64,000 nt of DNA. It comes from Stercorarius parasiticus (taxonomy: Eukaryota > Chordata > Aves > Charadriiformes > Stercorariidae). The notes under the pieces were generated by a model. The model was not told the origin of the DNA. It did no database searches and saw nothing but the letters and a program-made list of their open reading frames with translations. This document shows, one piece after another, positions 1 to 15,200 of the stretch. The stretch's first letter is position 1. Every line of letters begins with the position of its first letter. A program made the translations under genes and the position numbers. The stretch covers positions 186,001 to 250,000 of the forward strand of contig VWZL01002564.1 in NCBI GenBank assembly GCA_013396915.1. The letters are read 5' to 3'.

Positions 1-108
1 GGAAAGGAGTCGTAATGGCTAAAGTGTATGGAGAGATAAGCAACAAGCAAAAATCAATAAAAGTTATCGTTATAATGTTATGCTACTATAATGTTTTACT
101 TCGCAGAC
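1..108 (-). other. PDS5A: PDS5A intron, 5' portion (partial)
   Basis: This is the sequence after the fifth coding exon in transcription direction, starting with the weak GTCTGC donor at 108-103. It is AT-rich and carries no recognised feature. The sixth coding exon lies outside the window. Confidence 0.9.
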
Positions 109-235
109 CTTGTGTGCAGGAATGAGGTTAATCAAAATGGAGTCCAGCAGCTCCTGAGTTACTCCATCGCCTTCCATGATGATAGAACTCATCAAATCCA
201 GCATGTGCATTTGTACCTTCTGGTTGTGGCTATTA
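109..235 (-). CDS. PDS5A: PDS5A fifth coding exon (codons 170-212)
   Basis: The acceptor is CATCTTAG|TAATAGCC and the donor AAG|GTCTGC. The exon is 127 bp, one base completing the split asparagine plus 42 codons, ending phase 0 at HK. It encodes [25 protein letters not shown] and [10 protein letters not shown]. The donor has GT but poor agreement at +3, +4 and +6. The family sequence continues after AHK with NLNKQ, which is not what follows in the genome, so the exon must end here. The plus-strand ORF over 91-291 is its antisense shadow. Confidence 0.95.
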
Positions 236-3200
236 CTAAGATGATAAAGAATATTATCAATACAAAATTTTCAGACCCTGACAAATATTAACAGTACTGT
301 TAAGAAACAATGTCTAATGCCGTCCAGCTTGTGCTCCCTTACACTCTCCACATCTCAAAACTCCAAATTATTTTATGTGCCTTTCCTCTCTTACAGAAAT
401 CTTCAAAACCCTAGAATACCCTAGCTTTGCTTTAAGAAGTGAAACAAAACAAAATAAAAGAAAATAACAACCATGGAAATACAAATGTAGATAAATGAGT
501 CAGAATGAAGTATACTCTTGTAACATGGACAAGAAGTTTTAAAACACATCTACTTTCAGAAATACACCCCTCCATATCGTCAGTAATTAACATTCAGTTG
601 CGTTGCTTTCCCTTTATCTCCTCGCTTGGAGGAACAGTTCTATTCAGACGTATTTATTTGTGCAAGGATTCAGTCTACCCCCAAAACTGATGATATTTTG
701 ACAATTTAATATAATTGAGGCAATTCAACTTACTTGATAACTGAAAAAAGAGTCCTAAAAAGCTGAATAAAAATTTCATTGCAATCTTCCAACTCAAAGC
801 AGATGTTGTAAGATTTAACCCAAGCTAAATTCTAGAACAAAAATAGGATATTCAGGATATTACAACTTCACATTAAGTCACATAAATATAATCATGTTAG
901 TTACATTTTTTCTATTTAAGGAAAAACATTATACAATAGACTGTAAACCCTTTAGGGAAAGGGACTGGATATTTGCTTTGCATATAAAGAGCTCTTAACA
1001 CAAAGGGGCTTTGCAATACACATCCAGAAAAAAACTAAATGTAGAATAATCTGATTTCTTATGAATAAAAGCAGACTGGCAGAAATAAGTCCATGTTTCT
1101 AGACTTTTTTTCTTCATGCTATGAAACAATGCAGTTTTAAACATCAATAAAAGGTTTACAAACAAGATACTGTTTCTAAACACACACTGATAAATCACCC
1201 ACATTTCTTGTCAAGAGTAGGTTTTTCTAATGTTTTTTAAACAAAAATCTTATATTCCTCCCATCATCAATATAAGCAGATTTGCATTTTAATCAGCATT
1301 TGAAATTCTCTCTTGATGAGGTAATATAACCTTAAGGGTGCACAATACAAAAAACAATGTATAGAACTGTAAGACAAAGGCTAAATGTTAATAAATACCA
1401 ATTGTTTTAACGTGTCCTCAACTATAGGCTGCATGAACTTCTTAAATGCAAACAGAATTATAACTGCTAAAAGAAGCAATTAATTGAACTTTAATGAGTT
1501 GTTGTGATTTACAGAATAAAAAAAAAATTTCCCAGGCATGCCGGCACATCTGGAGAAAGACTGATTCCGTTTCTTAGGCTTACAGAGCAAACACCACCTA
1601 CTGAGAGTTACAATTATTGTGTTACCTCTAACAAGTAAAAGTATCTGTTAAACTGAGGGCTCTTCGTGTCCTCCAAGCCTTTTAATTGTCTTGTAATAAA
1701 CAAGAATATGTCCTGTCAAAAAACGATAAAGTGTTTACAAGCTTGATTCAGAAGAGAGTAAAAATACAACACTTTAGTAGTGACATCTACCCCCATTTAC
1801 AAACTTACGATATTGAGAACATTAAATTGTCTTTTTTAGGCACTGACAGAAAGCTATCACCGATACAGATGCTCGTTATCTAGTGTTCTTTAACACATCT
1901 CTGGCCCTTAAAGTACTACACTGATTCACAGCAATATCTCATTCAAAGCAATATCTCTTCAATAAAACTGAGCATCAGTATAAATATAAGTAAACAAAAT
2001 ATTTTTCAGTTTTTTGTTTTGTTTGGTTTTGGGGGTTTTTGGGAGGAGAGGGGAGTGGTGGTGATTGTTTTTTTTTCCCCTCAATAAGAGAATGAAGTAG
2101 GAAGAAAGCCTTTATTTTATAAAGCATTTTTACCTTAAGTTTGTCATGGGAAGTATATGGAGCTTCAGGAGCATAGATACGAAAGATATCAGCCAAGCAA
2201 CATGCTACAAGGAGGCGCACATCTTTATTGGGATTCCTGAGGAAGAATTCAGATGCAAGGTGCAAGGCTAATGGGAGATACTGCTGCTTCTCATCTTCTG
2301 AGTCCTGGTCCATATCCATGAAAGTTTTCACCACCATCTGAAAAACACAGGAAAAATGAAACATTCAAGTGCTTTCTGCTTTTATTCCTAATTACTAAAC
2401 AATACTTTCTAAAAAGATGCAATGCTATCAATACACATTCCACTGCATAATCACAGTACTAGAATTTTTTTGTTAGGACAAACGTCAGAAAAAGAGAAGT
2501 GTTAATCTGGTATTTAAAGGCTTATTGAACTCAGTATTTTAAATTAAGACACTGAAAAATGCTTTTGCAGCTCTTGTTATTTTGCCGATCTTAACCTGAG
2601 GTGCAGCACAGAAACTGAAGCACACCAGTGAAGTTGGAGACAGCAGCAATTCTTCATCAAAGCTGTCCCAGACCACTTCAAAGTGAGGGCTTGCCCCAGT
2701 ATGGACAGTGCGAGGGGCTGCAAGCTGTCTGGCCTAACGTATGGGCCATATATATGATGCAGCTGCTTTAAGAGCTCTGCCAAGACTCAAAAGGAGCCTA
2801 AGAGGCCAGTATTATGCTCTGCCTGTATCAAGGCACAGAGCTCAAGAACTACTTTACAGACACACAATCCTTTTATTTAGTTCAAATAAACTAGATACCA
2901 CATAAGAATTTAATCCCTCATGTAAAATATGTCTAACACTGCAGATCTATTCTTTATGCATATCCAAAACTGCATCTATAGCCTTATCCGTATAATGAAA
3001 AAAAATAAACTACGTGGTCTCCTTGATTCTTCTAGTGCAGCTAAGAACTACCAATTCCGATGAAATGCCAACAAGATTGCTTATTTTTATTTATTACACA
3101 ACCCCAGTCAAATGAAACGTCTCAACATAATGATTTGAGAAAACTTGAGTGAAAATTTAGTTTAAAGAAATAAAAAGTTGCCAGTTTAACTTTTGGAATA

Positions 3201-6200
3201 GGGTTTGTTGAAGGATGAGGATGACTTCTAAGATGTAAGCACAGAACCAGGAGGTGTGCCACAGGTTCTTCGTGTGACCTTAGTCAAATCAGACTTTGTG
3301 TTCCATTCCTCCATGTCACTTGACAATCTTTAGAGTTAAAACTGTGACAGACAGCCATATCGCATACTAGTTGGATTTAGTATACCCATTACACATACAC
3401 ACACACTATACACAGTACACACATTAAAGAGATGTAAGAGAAAACACAGAATTATAGATCTTGATGGGTCAAATTTGCCTATTGACTATTAACAGTAAAA
3501 CACAAAAGGAGATTGAGCTCACACAGCTAATAAACACATCTTTTGCTCTTACCACAATTCTTTTATTATCATGTCATTCAAATGATACTAAGGTTGCTCC
3601 TCCGTTATTAAGCATGCTCCTGCTGCCAACATGAAAACACTGCCTTTCAGCTTTACCTCCTTTCTGAGTTTGGAACTCAGTTTTAAACTCAGTAGATCTT
3701 ATAAATTAAAATAAAGGTTTGACAGCAACCTCTTCTACAGTGTGCTACTTAAAACTCCTCCATTTCTCTAAATGTACAAGTACATCCCTTCCTGAAGCAA
3801 CTTATAGCAAACCCAAAAATCAGAAAAGAAACAGAGAGGAAAAAAACCCAAACAAACAACAGAATAAAAGAGAACTTCACAGCCACAGCCCATAAAAATC
3901 CAAATTCTACCCGCACTGGCCTGTTTCCCTGAACATATTCTTAAGTTATATTTTGAAGCATTAGCTGAAAGGACAAAACTATCCTTCTAGTGACAGTACA
4001 GGTCTGTCTGTTACAGTGTCACACATCATCTGTCCTTCCTAGCTGCCAGAATTAAAAAAAAACAGGTAAGAGCCTTCAAAACCTACCAATTCTTTCAATA
4101 AGGCTTAAAAACCAACCAACCAAACAAACAAAAAATAACCAAACACAAAACAAACCACACCACCAAACCAAAACCCAACACGATGCAAAACCAAAAAAAC
4201 CCCAAACCACACCACGCTCTCTCTGCTGATGGCAGTACAAAGAATAATAGCCTTGGCTTTCAGCATGGGATTCAGATAACTGTTACTGAAGGCCTTAAGG
4301 ACAGGGTAGAAAGGACTAAAAGAGCTATGGATTCTACCCTGGAGACTGATGATAAACTGTATCTGTACCATATAAACTCATCCCACTAAAGTTCCTTTCA
4401 GTCTTTCTACTAATTGTAAAGACAACCTATATAAGCGATCTTTTGATCTTTCTCATAAGCCCGATCTCCTTTCTCCCTATGCAAATCGTCAGCTTCACAA
4501 CCAGAATACCCTCCTATACCCTCCAAGAGAGACTGATACCTCTCTTCGGGTTCTCACAGTTGTATGACAATATGCATAAATCCTGCATATATCCCTTCTC
4601 TGATATGTCAAAAACAGGCAAGATAAGGCACCATGGTGCTGTGAAAACTCACACAACTTTCCCATTCAGTAACAAAATGTTAAGACATTCTGTCATTAAA
4701 GTAATGGAACTAGTCTTTGGCACTGTCTTGCCTGTTTGAAAACACACCAGCCTGACAGATTTTCCTATGTTGCTCTGGTATTCAGAAGCAACTGCCAACA
4801 ACTATCCATAAAACCTCGTTCTATTTCCCTGCAAAGCACTCCTTGATGTTTCTTTTCTATTACAAAACAACACTTGGTCAGTAATTGGGCCACTGGCAAG
4901 CTTCAACTGCTATTTAACTTACTGATCTATGTTTCCTCCATTGCTTCTTTATAGTCCCTTATCTGCGTGTCTTTGTGTGTTGTCTTTTGTTTTCTAATAA
5001 AGTGTTCAGTCCATGACATTCTGTTTATAGCACCCAGAAAAATTGAAGAGAACACCATCTTTAACTAGGACGTCAGATACCAAAGCAATACAAATAATGA
5101 ATAATATGTACAGGGTACACGAAATATATAGTATAATGCAAATCATGAAACTAATACATAAAGAAACTATAGAGGGCTATACCGTCGTTAAAAAGCATGA
5201 TGTAAATTCTTGCTAGTGGCAGGACACATATAAGATTTGGGGGAAAGGGAATTAATGAAGACTTCCATTTAAGTTCAATCCATAATTCTGTTAGACTGTC
5301 ATCACAGTTCAACAAAATAATTCTATACATTCCTTGAATATATGCAATTAACTATATCTAAAATCCTACAGCCTGGGAGTAGTCTCTATAGCCAAGCAAC
5401 TACTGGCACTGATTAAGGTATCACACAGTAGAATTATTTCCAAATGCTTGCTAATCTACATATGATAGTAATTGTTAAAATACAAGAAAAGGAAAAAAAA
5501 GTCCAGACATTAAATACAATATATGCTTGGCTCTTCACACTTGCTAGAAAGCCAAGAATTCGCTCAACATTTCACCAGTTACAGGATTGGTGCTCTTGCC
5601 CTCTAGCACAACTGAAAAATTAGTTATCAAGCAACAACCAAGTCTTTAGAAGTACAAGTTATTGCATGTTTGATGAAATCACTCATTTGTTATAGAACCG
5701 CGTATCCTCGAGTACAAACCACCAATCAACAACTGTTCCATGATTTCCTAGGGTACTTCCTTCTTTCTCTCCACAGCCATCACTTATCTTGTTTCCTCTA
5801 AGACAGGAACTACCTTCCCTTCCTCCCCCCATGTTTATGCAATGTCTTGCTCTAGGACTACAGTTCACAAATACATACATAATACAAAGAAACGAAACTA
5901 CAATATACTGCAAGTTGATCTCTGTGTTAAGGTCTGACAAAGAAAAGTTACTTCTCATCACCTGGGACTGGTATTGCTTTGGATACACAGAACCAATAGA
6001 AATATTAACATGTAAAGTTAAGCATGCTTATCCAGCCCTTCCCAAAAATCTTTCTTAAATTGTACTGTAGTCACAGTTCCCACTCTTTGTACGTTTCCTA
6101 CAACTCCATTACATTTCCTGGTACAAGTTATGGGCTATCAGAGGAAAAGAAAAGCAGTACGCAAGTTGCATGATGCCTAATAAATATTGATAACATCTTA

Positions 6201-9200
6201 TGAAGAACTGCTCATAATTGCTTCAGAAAGATTTTCATAGTTAAAATTTTTTAGCCATACCACTGCAATATCGGTATTAATTGTGACAACTAGAAATTGA
6301 TCTATTAAAAGAATCTGCTAATGAAACTGAAAACCTGAAATAAACTCTACATATACAAGAGACTAAAGGTCCAAATACTTTAAAATTTTTATTTTTTTTA
6401 AACCCAAACTGGAAGCCACTCATAAAACTGGTGACATATGTAAAGACAACAATGAGGGAATATGACAAAGCAAGTAAGTCCCAAAAAATTCAAGGCTGTG
6501 GTTAATATTTCATTGAACCAGGGGGAAGAAAAAATACAACTGCAGAGAGGAGACATGAATTGCTACTGCCAGACAGATTTTAGTACAAATATTTTTTCCA
6601 GGAATCTGCATGTTAAGAAAATCTTCTTTACCAAAGTTATACATCCCAAAATATGTGGGTGAATAGGTGGTCTACTAAAGCAAATTACATCCAAGATGTA
6701 ATCCAAGCTATCCCTTCTTCTAATTACAAAAAAAAAAAGCCCAAAACAAACAAAACCCCACTCCAATTCCTTTTTGTATTGAAGTTTTCATTTTAGGTCT
6801 AAAAGGAGTCTCAATTCCCCAATGTTTCGATTCAACCATTAAATAAATATTTCTCTAGCAGAATGAAGTAGGTATTTCAGAGTTAGGTATTAATCTTTAT
6901 CATGATAAACCAGTTTTTATTCTAGGAAAAAGTGATTAAACCGTAACAGGAACTCACTATTTTTTCAAATTGCAGTACTATTGTCTAATTGAAGTCTTCC
7001 TGTACAGTCAAAACAACCCTAGCTAGAGCATTTATATAAAACCCTACAGACAGTTTCCACCACAAAAAATTCTTACTGTCCTCTGTGCAAAAGTAGGAGA
7101 CAGAACAGTATTATTTAAATGTATTAATGTAACATCATCCATTATTTTCAAAACAATTAAGCACTCAATATAAACACTAATTGCTAGCATATGTAAACAA
7201 AATACAGCTATTGACGTTTACTATTAAATTAATTCTGCATTGGTTTTGATTTCAAGCCTCTCCATGAAGTTATCACATACTGGTACTTAGTTACCACACA
7301 AAAATAAAAGTGTTAGAACTATTCTAGAAATTTTCATTATTGCCATTTCTACCATACTACCTTGAGATTCTAATTATCAGACCAAGATTTCACTCGCCCA
7401 GGCTCTGCAAACACGTAAGTTAACTGCTCTGATTATAACATTGGAGATGGTACAGAAATGCGAATGCCTTCATTCAAACTAGCAAGAACAACAGTTAAAT
7501 TAAGACTGCTAAGTCACTCTCAGCACATTATAAGCATATTGAAAATTAAAGAATTTAAAGCTTTCAGGGAGGCGTTCATCCGACTGCATAAAAGCACGCG
7601 CTGTGCAAGCCAGTCACTCTGGGCTACCCTTTCACCTGTCAGAGAGAAATGCACACACCAGGACTGAACTGAAGGACAGATGTCCATGACATCTACAGAC
7701 CTCAGCTCAGTTTTGCCCTGGAATTCTCTGTGCTGACCATGAAAGCGGTCAGTGTGAGTAGATGCCTGAAATGAGGCGAGATGAACTCTACCTGCAGCTT
7801 CTCCTGAGACTGTCAGCCTTTCAATTGCACTGAAACATACACCAGAGGTTGCCAAAGCGCTGTTCACAGCCTGCCCACACCTCATACGCAGTTTGCATGT
7901 GGCCTGTTTTCAGAGACAGTAAATCAGCACGGTCGCTTGCCCTTAACGTGACTCAACTCCATGTGGCTCTTGTGCAAGACCTATGCCTCAGTGAAGGAAT
8001 ACTAAACTTTTGCTCTTCAAATCCTGGTTTGTGTTTATTGACCATGTAAGATTTAGGTGTACGGTTTGTTGGATCAGAAAGCTCAGCTACTGTGGAAACA
8101 TACCTAAGATCCCAGTATCATAGGGAGGAGAGCTATACAAACACAAAGAGAGGACAGGGTAATTGGTGTAGACGAAGACTCCAAACAGTGCTTGCAGAGA
8201 TGAAGAAGGCGGCAGATCCAGGAAAGCCTTGCTGCAGGTGGCAGGACAAACACAAACCTCCAAGCTAGTCACAGCATGGGGAAGGTGTGTGCAGGTTGCA
8301 TCTGTTCTTACAGCAGCTTATTCATAGCATTCCAAAGAAGTAACATTGAACCACCCTTGGCTTGAAAAAAGACCAGGGAAAGATACTCAGTATCTAAAAA
8401 TTCACCTTGCAATCATCAAAAGATTAAATTTGACAACTGAGAGAATTTGATACCATCTACTGTTACAGGCATAACATTAGACGTTAACTTCAGTATTAAG
8501 ATTAAATACAAAAGATATTTGGAAGTAAAACTTCCCGAAACTGATGAGAGTCCAGCTGACTCTTCCGGAGCTTGGGCAGCTCAGGGAAAGATGTTGAGAG
8601 AAGGCTGAAATCAAAGTATACCCAAATGCTGCAATTTTCAACTCTGCCATCAGAGCATTTCTACATTTTTCCCCTCACATGGTTTAAGCAGTATTATGGG
8701 TGACCCTTACCATTAGTTATTAACAATAAATTATGTTGTTTCACTAAGACCTAATTGTAAACCATACGAAAATCCACAAACATGCGTACCTGGAAAAAAA
8801 GTACTTCTAAACGGTGCAGATTTAGGATGAGAAGTCTTGGTCTCCCTCAGATGTAGTCCTATCTATCAGCCAGAACCACCAAACATGGAAAAAAGGAAAT
8901 TATTGTGTGGATAGAAACAAAATTAAAGATGTCAAAATATTCAAGTCGGGAGGACCAGATGATTCTTATTTCAGAATCTTTAAATACCTGACAAATGGAA
9001 TCACAAAACTTGGAACACAGGTTTTGTTTGCTTTTCTTTAAAAAAAAAATATTAAAAAACCAAAATCAAACAAAAAACCCAACAACAACAAAACCACCAC
9101 AAACAAACTAACACCCAAAGGATACCAACTGGCCAGAAATTGGCAACTGTTAACCTAATTATCAAGAAGACCCTGCCAACACATCCAATAGGCTGACATC

Positions 9201-12200
9201 GACAAACCTTTATAATACAAACCTAATTTGGAAAGGCTGAACAAACACAGAAGTTAAGAAAAACAAGGTAACACACAAAAAGGGAATTACTTTGCTAGCC
9301 TGATACACTTCCTTTGATAAGATAATCAACTCTCTAGACAAGGAAGAACATGACAGGCAATTTGTCTTGAGTGTCAAGAGCTGCATCACACTGAGCCACG
9401 TGGAAATTCGGGACGTTGGAAAAGAGGACGCTTAGCCCAACATTGTCTCCTTAGCCCCCTCCTAAAAACTGAAAGCACCTTTTGGATCTGAATGAATTTA
9501 TTGTCAGAGAACGGTGTTATAATTGACCCTATTTGCTGTTTCCATAAACAACTGTGGTACAAGAAGTAGGAATGGAGTGTAATGACAACAGTTAGGGACT
9601 GGCAGTAGAGGACAGGATATCATATGAGAAGAACAGAAATACCAAGAAGTAATCATTGCGAAATGGTCATATGCTTAGTGCTTAAAAGCAAGAACTTGCG
9701 CTATTAAGAGCTTATCAACTGGAAACAACAGGAGGAGAGAAAGATGGATATTTATTAAGCAATTGTAAAGAGATTAAGAGCCAACAACTGGCTATGTGCA
9801 TGAAAACAATGAAAATGCAATTGCAGGATATGACAGAATAAGTACTTCCAGTTGAGGAAAGGAAAAAACAGCAATATAACCCATGAAATGCTAAAAATAC
9901 TAAATGCTGATTTGAAACACATCACTTAGGTCTCATTACCCTCACTGATTTAAAAAAAGAATTCAAAATGGGAAAGGTACAGAAGGTAGCTACCAACGGA
10001 GTCTCAAAAGCCTTTTCTTACAAGAGGACATTATGAGACTTTGATTTGCTTAATCTACCAGAACAACAGCGAAAGGTCTCTCTTTTAATATGCTTTAAAT
10101 ACAGAAGTGCCGTTTACGCACTGGAAAGAGATTGCAAGTAGAAGCAGGCAGAAACGGGCCAGCAGCATCTCCAGCCTGAGAACCGGGGCTGCTTTCTGAC
10201 AGCGGAAGCATACGCTCTGGAGCACTGTCACCTTGCAGGGTGTCGCTTCATGGCAAACAATTCCTTTTCAGGGTCCACATTTATTAAGAGTCGTAGCTAG
10301 ACAGAAGTAGATGCACAAATCAAGCAAGGGGCATATGTGAATCATAGAAACAATGAACTGTAAAGAAGTTGATGGATTTTTGAGAAGTTTTGCTGTCGTC
10401 AATAGTGAAACAAAAAGCATCACTCCCTTCCTGATACTGCTAGTAACCCCTGAAAAATAAATTTTTATTGCCCAAATTCCTCTAAAAATTCTATATCTAT
10501 TTTATACTCTCTGACAGGGCACTTAACTGGCTCAGAATAACTCAGAGAAAAAAACCCAAAAGTTGAGCAAAAGAGTATGCAAAGCATATCGTACGCTCTT
10601 TGGGGCAAAGACTATTTGCTTCCTTCTTTATACCCTGCTGACCAAGTGAAGGCAATGACCAGGGTTTCTAGATGTGACTGCAGATGTATCTTAAGAGAGG
10701 TAAAGCTTATGCAGGAACAGCAATCATAGAATCATAGAATCTTCATGGTTGGAAAGGACCTTTGAGAAATGGTCCTTGAGCAATGGTAGACTGCACAGTG
10801 ATACCCCTCTAAGCAAACAGTTTAAGTGGCTGTTCTACCCCTTGGGACTAACCTACACTGGGCTTTCCTTTGGAGGTTTGGCCAATGAGTCAAACAAGTC
10901 TTAGACTTGTAACTTACCACTATCTTCACACTGGTGAAACAGCATATTCTCTATTATTTTATTTACATCAAGCAACTCAGAATACTTTCCAGGAGCCCAG
11001 ATGTTAAATTAATCTGACATAACGAAAAAAGCAGAGAAACTGACTACTACTACTAATAAAAACAGTATACTGAGCAGTTCCTGAATTATTTGCAGTAGCT
11101 TTCTTGATACACACATTTTTAAGTAACTACATAATGAATATAAACATCACACACATTCAGTATCATAATCAAAACAAACAAGTATTGTCACCAATTTGGG
11201 ACAGAGGTTGAACAATTACCCACATGTTGTATCTCCATAACCAACACATATCAGAATTCCAGTTCTGCTATAAATCTAGAAGATTCCTCAAGTAACATAA
11301 ATGCAACAGATGTGGGTGGGAAGGTGAATAAAACGAGAAAAATCAGATGCCTTAATATAAAATGTCTTTCACAGCACAAATTAGAAAATGCTATTTAAAT
11401 AGTGGTGGAATATTTTGCCATGCTAAATCAGTCATGTAACATTGACATCTTGATTACAACAACTTGTACAGACGGCTGCAAAGAAAGGTTGCAAAAAAGT
11501 ATGCTTCCCAAGATTACAAGAGCACAAAAGGAAGTACAACGGTGTTCTTCCTGCCCAGCAGAAGATAATTCTAATACTGTTATCACTTCATGTGGTAAAT
11601 CTTGTACTCTTTGGCCATGAACAAGCCCATGGGAAAAATCAGATTCATGATGTGCAAAGAAAATACTACATGCCTGTCCTTATGACTCAAACTTTGACAA
11701 AATACAACATCTTATTCAGAACTGAGTCTTTTAGATGGTATCGACTTTAAATTTGTATTGTAGTAAGACTGGAAGAGTCAAAACCGTTTTTATAGAATAC
11801 CAATTCCTTCACTACTATATGTAACAGTGAGGTGCTTGCTTTCCGCCAAGACAAACGATACTTTAAAGCCAAATCTATTTTTTTTGTTTGGTCTTTAAGC
11901 AGGTACCACTACACTTCATGTAAGAACATCCTGTAAGTTCATTTATGTCCACTGTTGTCACAATATGAGACGTTTCTCATCTCTCCTCTCCTTTGAAACA
12001 GGGAGTATTTTAAGCTGTTAGAATAAAGTTTTAAAAAAACCCCACTCCTATCAAAGCAGGCTGTGCTTCTGTCTGTTCTGAGGACATTAAAAATTGTCAT
12101 TAAGGAGTAAATAGATTATAATCAGCTTTAACGGCCAGGAATTTAACAAAACTTCCCTTGTAACTCACTGGCTGGAGTACTATCTTTCTTACAGTTCTGT

Positions 12201-15200
12201 ACACACTGACAGGACAAGAAAACCAAAGGAAGATGAAGCACAGGCAGAAATTCAGACCTGTTTGCCAACCAGGAGTCACAGCAGTACATAGTTCAAGTCC
12301 CTCTCCCAGTAGCTATGGTTTTGGTTCCACATAACACGGAGATCCAGTTGAACCACTCACTGCCACCATCTCCTTCTCCCTTTCCCATTACTCACACCGT
12401 CCTGCTTCTGGCCATGTAGTGCCACCACATATTTTGCACTAGCCCCAACACTTGTTGAATAAGTCCATGAGTCAACTTAACCTACTAATCTGTCTGAAAA
12501 CCTCCTCAGAAAAAGTCACAGATAGTTTTCTGACAGGCATAGTTAGATCATGGACAGATCTGGTATGTTCCAGAGCCAGAGAAGGGAAGGTAGGTAGAAT
12601 CCAATGGTCAAGACAAGAGAGAAGAGAAGAATTCAGCCTTCTGGTACATGAACACTTAACAAACAATCTAATAGTGATGCAAATTCTTAACCTTAATACT
12701 GACAAGCACATGAAGCCTAAAAAAGGCAACTATATCCAAATCCTACTAGATCTCCAGAAAATTTACCTTTACCTCTAACTCATCAGAAACTGGCATAAGC
12801 ATAAGATATGATCACTGATCATTTTAAATTCAAGGTCTCAGAAACGTGTTGTTATAGTAATTTCCAAAACTTGTACCCAATGTATCAATTCATTTATTCA
12901 TTTTCATGTAATGATATATTTCCTGGTTTTGTATTATGATCTGAGACCGCAGAGGTTCCCCGTTTACCCTTCTAGAGCACCACTTTTACTTTGCCTTCCA
13001 GGTTCTTATTATTCTCATCATGTCCTCATCTCATACCTTTGAAGGCAAAGGTTCACTAGAACTGCAGTATTGCACAGAGCACATTCACACAGTATTCAAA
13101 TGAGCACACATGCCTAATTTATATAAGGGAAGCATAATACCCAGTGTTTACCATTTGGCTCCTTACCCAGCATTAAGTTCTGTTAGATTTTTTGACAGAA
13201 GCTGTTCAGTGACTGATTTCACTGGGCAGACCAGACTGATACACCAGTCTTCCCTGACTTAGTCCTTTACAACATCATAAAGCCAGCAAATAGTTTTGTT
13301 TTCTCTCACTATTCCTCATCTTGCTTCTATTGACAGTAAGCCTAAAAGCTCCCACTGGACTCACCCCATTCATTTAGATTATTTGACTTAATAGCAATTC
13401 TGTGAAATCCTCCTTGCTTGTGATCAACCAACCAATCACCTCATCATGTTTCCTGTTTCCCAAGCAGCTTAAAGGTTTCCAAGTGTGCAGAGTACTAGCT
13501 AACCTTAGTTCACTGTATGGTTTGTCATTAACAAAAATTATTTCTTTAAATCTACTTTTTGTTTACAGTCAGCTTTTGATGCATGACAATACTTGGCTAC
13601 TCAACTCAAGACCTTTTAAAGTAATTTTAATGTAAGAAAGGTTGAGAAATATTGCTAGTTTGGCCTTGCCATATTGAAAACCTTTAAGTATATTTTTATC
13701 CTAGTTTCATATTTTCACTGAGGTTTTATGACAGAAGCTATAATACTGTGGATCAAATAAAATGTTTTAACCATGTATGTATATTTCTTCTCAAATAGCG
13801 AGAGTAAGAGGCAGTGCATGTATTTATCGTCACATTATCTCTTCATACTCATGCTACTCATCACCTCTTACACATCCAAGATTTGAGTGTGGTGCCACAG
13901 CACCAAGTTTTATTTTATTTTTTCAAAGCAATTCAGTCTTCAGCAGTATCTAGTCTTTATTACTGGAAAGATTTGTGATGGGATCCTTTCCGATTTTCCT
14001 GCCAGAGTCTAATAATTGTTTAAGTACTCTAAAGAAAGTTCATATATTAAAAAAACTGAAAGTCTTCTAAGTTCCCAGAAACTTTGCTTCCACATATACA
14101 GATATATCACAAAATAGTATTTGCAGAGGGACTAAAAAGAGCTTATTCTTTAAACATTCTAATGATAATTCAAGACATCATCAGTAGAAGCATTTCATTA
14201 AATGGTCCTTCTCCCCTAGGTATACTAGCAAGTGTTATATATGGCTGGGGCAAAACAGAAAAATTCTTAAAAGAGTATTCCCCACAGTGAAGGAGTTTCT
14301 ATTTCCATATGAAGTTTCCCAAGTACTTTGATAATAGCCTCCAGATGTGAGAGAGAGGATTCTTTACAACCAGCTCACTGCTGTGTGATAATTCATTTCC
14401 TCTTCCAAAGAGGTGGTGGTGCTGGACAAGAACAACAATGGCATTTTTATTTCTACTGTGAACTGACTACAAGGATTCATTTTGAAGTGAATATTTAGGC
14501 TCAATTCTCGCAACAAAATCATGTATTAGAGTTTCACATTAAAACACAACTAGAGGGCTATGCTTCTAGCAATACTGATGCTTTAAAGACTATGTCCATG
14601 TCTATTTCTACACCGCAGACCAGGTGCGTCCCATCATACAGTCTTCCCGACCTAGTCATCCAGAAGGGGGGGTACATAAAGCACATCATGCTCTCTTTCC
14701 TGCTTGTCTTCCAACACAACCAATAAATGTGACCAAAACCAGGGATATTTTTTTTTAAGAAAATACACTTTTTCTATTTCAACAATCTTGTAAATTGTGG
14801 TGAGTTGAAAACTTGCTATACCTACTGAAGCAGAAAATTATTCAAAATACTTGTACCTTGATCTTTAGCTCTGATTGCATAGTCTGCGACAGTAAGAGAA
14901 GAAATTAAAATTTCTTTCACAGAACTCATTCAATGACTGGCAATTACACATATTACCATCACTCACAAGAAGGTCTCAAGGTGAACAACAAAATACTCTT
15001 CAGCCATGGCATTCATTTTCTGGTTTCTTTAGGAGCCAGACTGCACTGAGCCTTAGGACTGAACATTAGAAGGCAAATCATGTGAAACCCTACTGTGAAC
15101 CCATATGTAATGACAGAACTGCACTGAAGAATTTTGTCTCTGTGCCTGTCATCTACTGGAGCCTTAATACAGGGCTATCATATTAACGATGATTATCTAG

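Noticed and set aside
91..1883. Plus-strand frames at 91-291 and 1686-1883
   Set aside because: They are antisense shadows of PDS5A exons 5 and 3 on the minus strand.
2577..2783. Minus-strand 68-codon frame starting [13 protein letters not shown] just beside PDS5A exon 2
   Set aside because: It looks protein-like, but PDS5A runs directly from the exon at 34712 to the exon at 2337 without extra residues, and no splice sites frame it. At most it is part of an unidentified old repeat.
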